This document shows, piece after piece, positions 6,326 to 9,150 of a DNA stretch of 9,150 nt; position 1 is the first letter of the stretch; every line of letters starts with the position of its first letter. The translations under genes and the position numbers were made by a program. The notes below the pieces were generated by a model. It searched no databases. It was not told the origin of the DNA and saw only the letters and a program-made list of their open reading frames with translations. This DNA comes from Phycisphaerales bacterium (GTDB taxonomy: Bacteria > Planctomycetota > Phycisphaerae > Phycisphaerales > UBA1924), in assembly GCA_007124345.1 (NCBI GenBank), contig SLFH01000386.1, positions 1 to 9,150 of the forward strand, in the 5' to 3' direction.

Positions 6326-7834
6326 TCAGCGCCGAACCCGCCTCGGGCGAAGCGTGTCTTCCCGCCGGTCGATCAACAGCTCGACCGTCCGCCACCCCCT
6401 CGCCTCGCCCTCGACCCGCAGCGAAGCGTCCACCGACGCCGGGTCGACGCTCGCCCTGAGCATGTTCCCAGTCACCGGCTCGGTCTTGAGCACCCCGTCG
6501 GGCAGGTACGACCACTTCTCGCCGTCGTGCACGATCACGCGGTAGCGGGCCTCGGGCACGCGCGGCGTGGTCCACCGCCCGTCCTCGAAGACCATCGCGA
6601 TCGAAGGCCGACGCCACCCCCGGGGCAGGTCCGGCCGCCTCGCGGGGCCCAGCTCCGACACCCCGTAGAGCTCCGTGATCTCATCGGGGTACTCATCCAG
6701 CACGCCGCGGCTGAACCACCAGACATGCCCGCCCCCGCCCGTCGAACGCACCAGATCGATCTTCCGCTCAAGATCCGCCCAGGGCACCGGGTCCGGGCGG
6801 CTGCCCGTGGTCAAAACCCCAGCGATCAGCTGCGACACCCTCGCCTCGCCCGAGGTCATCAGCTCCGTCTGCGAGATCCAGGTCGGCTCGAACGCTTCAA
6901 AGCTGTACCGGTAGCACTGGGGGATGTACTCGTCCCACAACCCTTCCTCCGCCCACAGCGGCCAGTTCAGGCAGTAGTTCTCGTACACCCAGGGGTACGG
7001 CGCAGGGCTCACCGAGACGATCAGCCCGGGTCTCGCCTCGCGAAGCTCCGCGACAAACTGCCTCGCGTAGTCGGTGATCTTTTCCGAGCGCCAGGCGATC
7101 CAGTCCGGGTCGGTGTGGTCCTCGGGCGGAGCGGCGCCGCCGTGCTCGTTGCGGTACACCGCGACCGTGTAGTCGTCGTATCCCATCGTGACATAAGGCC
7201 AGACGATCCGATCGTCGAGCTGCACACCATCAAGGTCGTACAGGTCGACCGCCTCCAGCACGATGTCCAGAAGGAACCGGCGCGTCTCGGGGTGCAGGGG
7301 GTTGAGCCACACGAACCCGTTGGGCGCGATCTCGTTGCCCTCGATGTCGCGGCTCAGCCAATCCGGGCGGATCTTTCTCAGGTGGTTGTCGGTGTCCTTG
7401 TGCGCCGCCATGAACCCGTACTCGAACCACGCGATGTACGCCAGGCCGTTGCGGTGCGCCTCGATGAGCGTTTCCTCGAGCAGGTCGCGGGCGGGCATGG
7501 GTTTGTCGGGGTCGGAGGGGTCCTGCTTGGCCAAGTCCGGCCGCCGGTCGACCCCGATCAGGTCTTCGAGCACCCGTGAGGGGTACTGGGTGTACCCGTT
7601 CTTCCAGGTCTCGACATAGACCGAGTTGAGCCCGATCTCGCGGAGGCGACGCATCGTCTCGGCCGTCCGGGCCGGCGAGGCGATGTGGTCGTTCGCGGTC
7701 GTCGTCAGCCAGGTCCCCCGGACCTCCGGGGCAGCCGGAGGCGGAGAGGCAGCACCCGACGGCAGCGCCGCAAGGGCGGCCCCAAGCAGGGCGTAGAGCA
7801 GGTTCTTGACGGCAGGCTGGGCTCGGTGACGCAT
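6326..7834 (-). CDS. Secreted GHL10-family glycosyl hydrolase-like protein with C-terminal extension
   Basis: This 502-residue protein starts at the ATG at 7834. Residues 1-30 form a Sec signal peptide (basic n-region, hydrophobic LLYALLGAALAALP, likely cleavage after GAAS) with no lipobox. The GHL10 barrel covers about 36-390: VRGTWLTTTAND (38-49), SVYVETWKNGYTQYPS (71-86), LAYIAWFEYGF (131-141), RPDWLSRDIEGN (156-167), WLNPLHPETR (176-185), GVQLDDRIVWP (203-213) with conserved Asp207, LIVSVSPAPYPW (271-282) and WDEYIPQCYRYS (300-311). Residues about 400-502 form a separate, probably beta-rich region without a recognised signature. Against the lipoprotein paralog it has Gln instead of His two residues before the conserved Asp, and Asp-Arg instead of Tyr-x-Arg after it. 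It converges on the small Cys4 gene and diverges from the oxidoreductase, 102 bases away. Substrate unknown. Confidence 0.88.
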   Translation of the reverse strand: MRHRAQPAVKNLLYALLGAALAALPSGAASPPPAAPEVRGTWLTTTANDHIASPARTAETMRRLREIGLNSVYVETWKNGYTQYPSRVLEDLIGVDRRPDLAKQDPSDPDKPMPARDLLEETLIEAHRNGLAYIAWFEYGFMAAHKDTDNHLRKIRPDWLSRDIEGNEIAPNGFVWLNPLHPETRRFLLDIVLEAVDLYDLDGVQLDDRIVWPYVTMGYDDYTVAVYRNEHGGAAPPEDHTDPDWIAWRSEKITDYARQFVAELREARPGLIVSVSPAPYPWVYENYCLNWPLWAEEGLWDEYIPQCYRYSFEAFEPTWISQTELMTSGEARVSQLIAGVLTTGSRPDPVPWADLERKIDLVRSTGGGGHVWWFSRGVLDEYPDEITELYGVSELGPARRPDLPRGWRRPSIAMVFEDGRWTTPRVPEARYRVIVHDGEKWSYLPDGVLKTEPVTGNMLRASVDPASVDASLRVEGEARGWRTVELLIDRREDTLRPRRVRR

Positions 7835-7936
7835 CGGTCTACCCTTACTTTCGAAATATCGGCCCGAAGACGCGACCGGGCGGCGTGCGCCGGACGCGCA
7901 AGCGGGTCATCGTAACGACGCCCGGAGCATCGCAGC
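7835..7936. promoter_or_regulatory. Divergent intergenic region with short palindrome
   Basis: These 102 bases must hold the start signals for both the GHL10 gene (ATG 7834, -) and the oxidoreductase (ATG 7937, +). An AT-rich patch at 7845-7859 contains the 8-base palindrome TTTCGAAA (7849-7856). I see no convincing -10/-35 pair on either strand, and the TTATAGAA motif found elsewhere is absent. Confidence 0.35.
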
Positions 7937-8947
7937 ATGGTGGCGACCAGCACTTTCAGGATCGGGATCATCGGCGCAGGCGGGATCGCCGGGGCGCATG
8001 TCGCCTCCGCGACCGAGACCGGGGGCGCCGTCGAGGTCGTCGCCGTCGCAGACCCCGTCGAGGCCAGCCGCGAAAAACTCGCCAGCCAGACCGGCGCCGA
8101 GGGCTTTCAGGACGCGGGCGCCTTGATTGATCGGGCGAAGGACCTCGGCCTCGGAGGCGTTGTCGTTTGCACGCCCCCCAGCGCCCGCCTCGACATCGTC
8201 GAGCGCGCGCTCAAGGCGGGCCTCCCCGTCCTCTGCGAGAAACCCCTCGCCCACACCCTCGCCGACGCGAAGAGAGTCGCCGAGCTCGGCGCGGCCCACC
8301 CGAAAACCCCGGCCTTCGTCGCCTATTGCCACCGCTTCGCCCCGGCCGTCACCGAGATGGCCAGACAGATCGAGAGCGGGCGCCTCGGGACGGTCACCCG
8401 TTTCGAGAATGTCTTCGCCTGCGACCTCCCGGGCCACAAAGACAAGTGGTTCAGCGACCTGACGCTCGCCGGCGGCGGCGCCTTCATCGACATGGGCTCG
8501 CACTCGGTCGACCTCCTCGCCTTCCTGCTGGGGCGGGGCGAGATCGTCGGCGCGGTCACCGACCGCGCCTGGCCCGGTCGCGCCGAGACCTCCGCCACCG
8601 TTCTGCTGAAAGTGCCCTCGCCGGTCCGGCCCAACATCCGCAAAGGTGTCGCGGCGGTCATCGAGAGCGGGTGGGCCGAGTCCAGCCGCTTCACGCTGAC
8701 CGTTGTTGGCACAAATGGGTTGCTCCATTACGACTACGAGAAGCCGACCGAGCTGGTCTTCAAGGACCTGGTCGGGCAGGCCGAGGTTTCGCCAATCGAG
8801 ACCCATGGTGTCCGGTTCCGGCTGCAGCTTGAGGCCTTCGCCCGGGCCGCGATGGGGGGGGAGCCGGGGTGCCTGTCGACCTTCGCCGACGGGGTTCATG
8901 CGGCAGAAGTGGTTGACCGGGCGGGCGGATCCAGTAATCTTCTATAA
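7937..8947 (+). CDS. Gfo/Idh/MocA-family NAD(P)-dependent oxidoreductase
   Basis: This 336-residue protein starts at the ATG at 7937, with a modest GGAG about 9 bases upstream. The N-terminal Rossmann fold (1-125) begins RIGIIGAGGIAGAH with GAGGIA at 13-18, and continues with VVVCTPP (75-81) and the family signature CEKPLAH (100-106), whose Lys102 is the expected catalytic lysine. The C-terminal alpha/beta domain has GGGAFIDMGSHSVDLL (179-194), holding the Asp185 and His189 of the G-x-x-x-D-x-G-x-H motif. Length is typical. Family members oxidise or reduce a hydroxyl or keto group on sugars, inositols or similar polyols using NAD(P). There is no signal peptide, so it acts in the cytoplasm, perhaps on a sugar released by exported glycosidases; that link is inference. 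The stop codon TAA lies within the TTCTATAAT motif. Confidence 0.92.
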   Translation: MVATSTFRIGIIGAGGIAGAHVASATETGGAVEVVAVADPVEASREKLASQTGAEGFQDAGALIDRAKDLGLGGVVVCTPPSARLDIVERALKAGLPVLCEKPLAHTLADAKRVAELGAAHPKTPAFVAYCHRFAPAVTEMARQIESGRLGTVTRFENVFACDLPGHKDKWFSDLTLAGGGAFIDMGSHSVDLLAFLLGRGEIVGAVTDRAWPGRAETSATVLLKVPSPVRPNIRKGVAAVIESGWAESSRFTLTVVGTNGLLHYDYEKPTELVFKDLVGQAEVSPIETHGVRFRLQLEAFARAAMGGEPGCLSTFADGVHAAEVVDRAGGSSNLL

Positions 8948-8948
8948 T
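8941..8948. promoter_or_regulatory. -10-like TTCTATAAT motif overlapping a stop codon
   Basis: TATAAT at 8943-8948 is a perfect -10 hexamer on the plus strand and contains the TAA stop of the oxidoreductase. A TTGACC at 8913-8918 resembles a -35, but the 24-base gap is too long for a standard sigma-70 promoter. A gene begins downstream at about 9059. On the minus strand the same bases read TTATAGAA, as upstream of two minus-strand genes, but no minus-strand gene starts close by. Confidence 0.35.
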
Positions 8949-8972
8949 CTTCCGGCGAGCCTCCGCACCGCT

Positions 8973-9002
8973 CCGGGCCCATGAGGGCCGGATCGGGCCC
9001 GG
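8973..9002. repeat. GC-rich inverted repeat downstream of the oxidoreductase
   Basis: CCGGGCCC (8973-8980) is complementary to GGGCCCGG (8995-9002), an 8-bp stem with a 14-base loop; a competing stem GGCCC/GGGCC forms at 8976-8980 with 8985-8989 around ATGA. No T-tract follows. It could slow transcription out of the oxidoreductase gene or structure the leader of the next gene. Confidence 0.35.
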
Positions 9003-9058
9003 CTGGCCGGGTCCGGACCGACTTGCGCTTTCGGGCGATCAGCCCGACGGAGGCCGCC

Positions 9059-9150
9059 ATGACGCAGACCGCCAACCAGCACGAACACGCGATCCACACT
9101 TCGGCAACGGCTGGAGCGGGGGGAGTCGAGCGTGTGCCCGTGGTGGTGCA
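9059..9150 (+). CDS. Start of an unidentified gene (3' partial)
   Basis: The frame beginning at the ATG at 9059 stays open to the window edge and encodes MTQTANQHEHAIHTSATAGAGGVERVPVVV. GGAGG at 9049-9053, five bases before the ATG, supports this start. An in-frame ATG at 8981 would add 26 residues but sits inside a GC-rich inverted repeat with no ribosome binding site. Thirty residues without a signal peptide do not allow a family call. Confidence 0.5.
   Translation, partial: MTQTANQHEHAIHTSATAGAGGVERVPVVV

Noticed and set aside
8854..8861. A run of eight G in the oxidoreductase gene, as a possible frameshift or phase-variation tract.
   Set aside because: The frame stays intact across it, and the protein continues with a family-like C-terminus to a stop at normal length. 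Plain GC-rich coding (MGGEPG) explains it.
7907..8899. A 330-codon minus-strand frame opposite the oxidoreductase.
   Set aside because: The plus strand encodes a complete Gfo/Idh/MocA protein with Rossmann, EKP and DMGSH motifs; the minus frame has none.

Overview
The window looks like chromosomal DNA of a planctomycete, most likely of the Phycisphaerae. This rests on high G+C by eye (about two thirds), long G/C-ending-codon ORFs, secreted proteins ending in dockerin-like calcium-binding repeats (DxNxDGxxDxxD), and a C-terminal repeat pair of the kind common on exported Phycisphaerae proteins. The taxonomic call is inference; there is no rRNA or other marker gene. No tRNA, CRISPR array, transposase or phage gene is visible, and no stretch over 300 bases lacks a gene.

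Layout: (1) 2-1009 (+), a class A beta-lactamase-like serine hydrolase cut by the left edge. (2) A strong bidirectional hairpin terminator at about 1044-1076. (3) 1099-2508 (-), an exported protein of unknown function with a Tat-like signal and a C-terminal dockerin-like pair; its upstream region has a promoter-like sequence and two overlapping inverted repeats. (4) 2664-3881 (-), a lipoprotein of the glycosyl hydrolase-like 10 family (GHL10, formerly DUF187). (5) 4021-5727 (-), a second GHL10 protein, secreted, with a tail of five intact and one degenerate calcium loops. (6) 5915-6295 (+), a small unrecognised protein with four symmetrically spaced cysteines. (7) 6326-7834 (-), a third GHL10 protein with a signal peptide and a C-terminal extension. 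(8) 7937-8947 (+), a Gfo/Idh/MocA-family oxidoreductase. (9) 9059-9150 (+), the first 30 codons of a further gene cut by the right edge.

The core of the locus is the three GHL10 paralogs on one strand. They align motif by motif through the barrel but are strongly diverged, and each appears to be placed differently: lipid-anchored, secreted with calcium-binding repeats, and secreted or periplasmic. The best-studied relative I know of is E. coli DigH (YddW), a lipoprotein that cuts peptide-free peptidoglycan strands. With a penicillin-interacting-type serine hydrolase and a sugar-type oxidoreductase nearby, the locus may serve cell-wall turnover or use of an external glycan. That joint function is inference.

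An AT-rich 8-mer (TTCTATAA) occurs three times in this GC-rich window. Twice it sits just upstream of minus-strand genes as a -10-like TATAGAA; in one case it is so close to the ATG that the mRNA would be leaderless.
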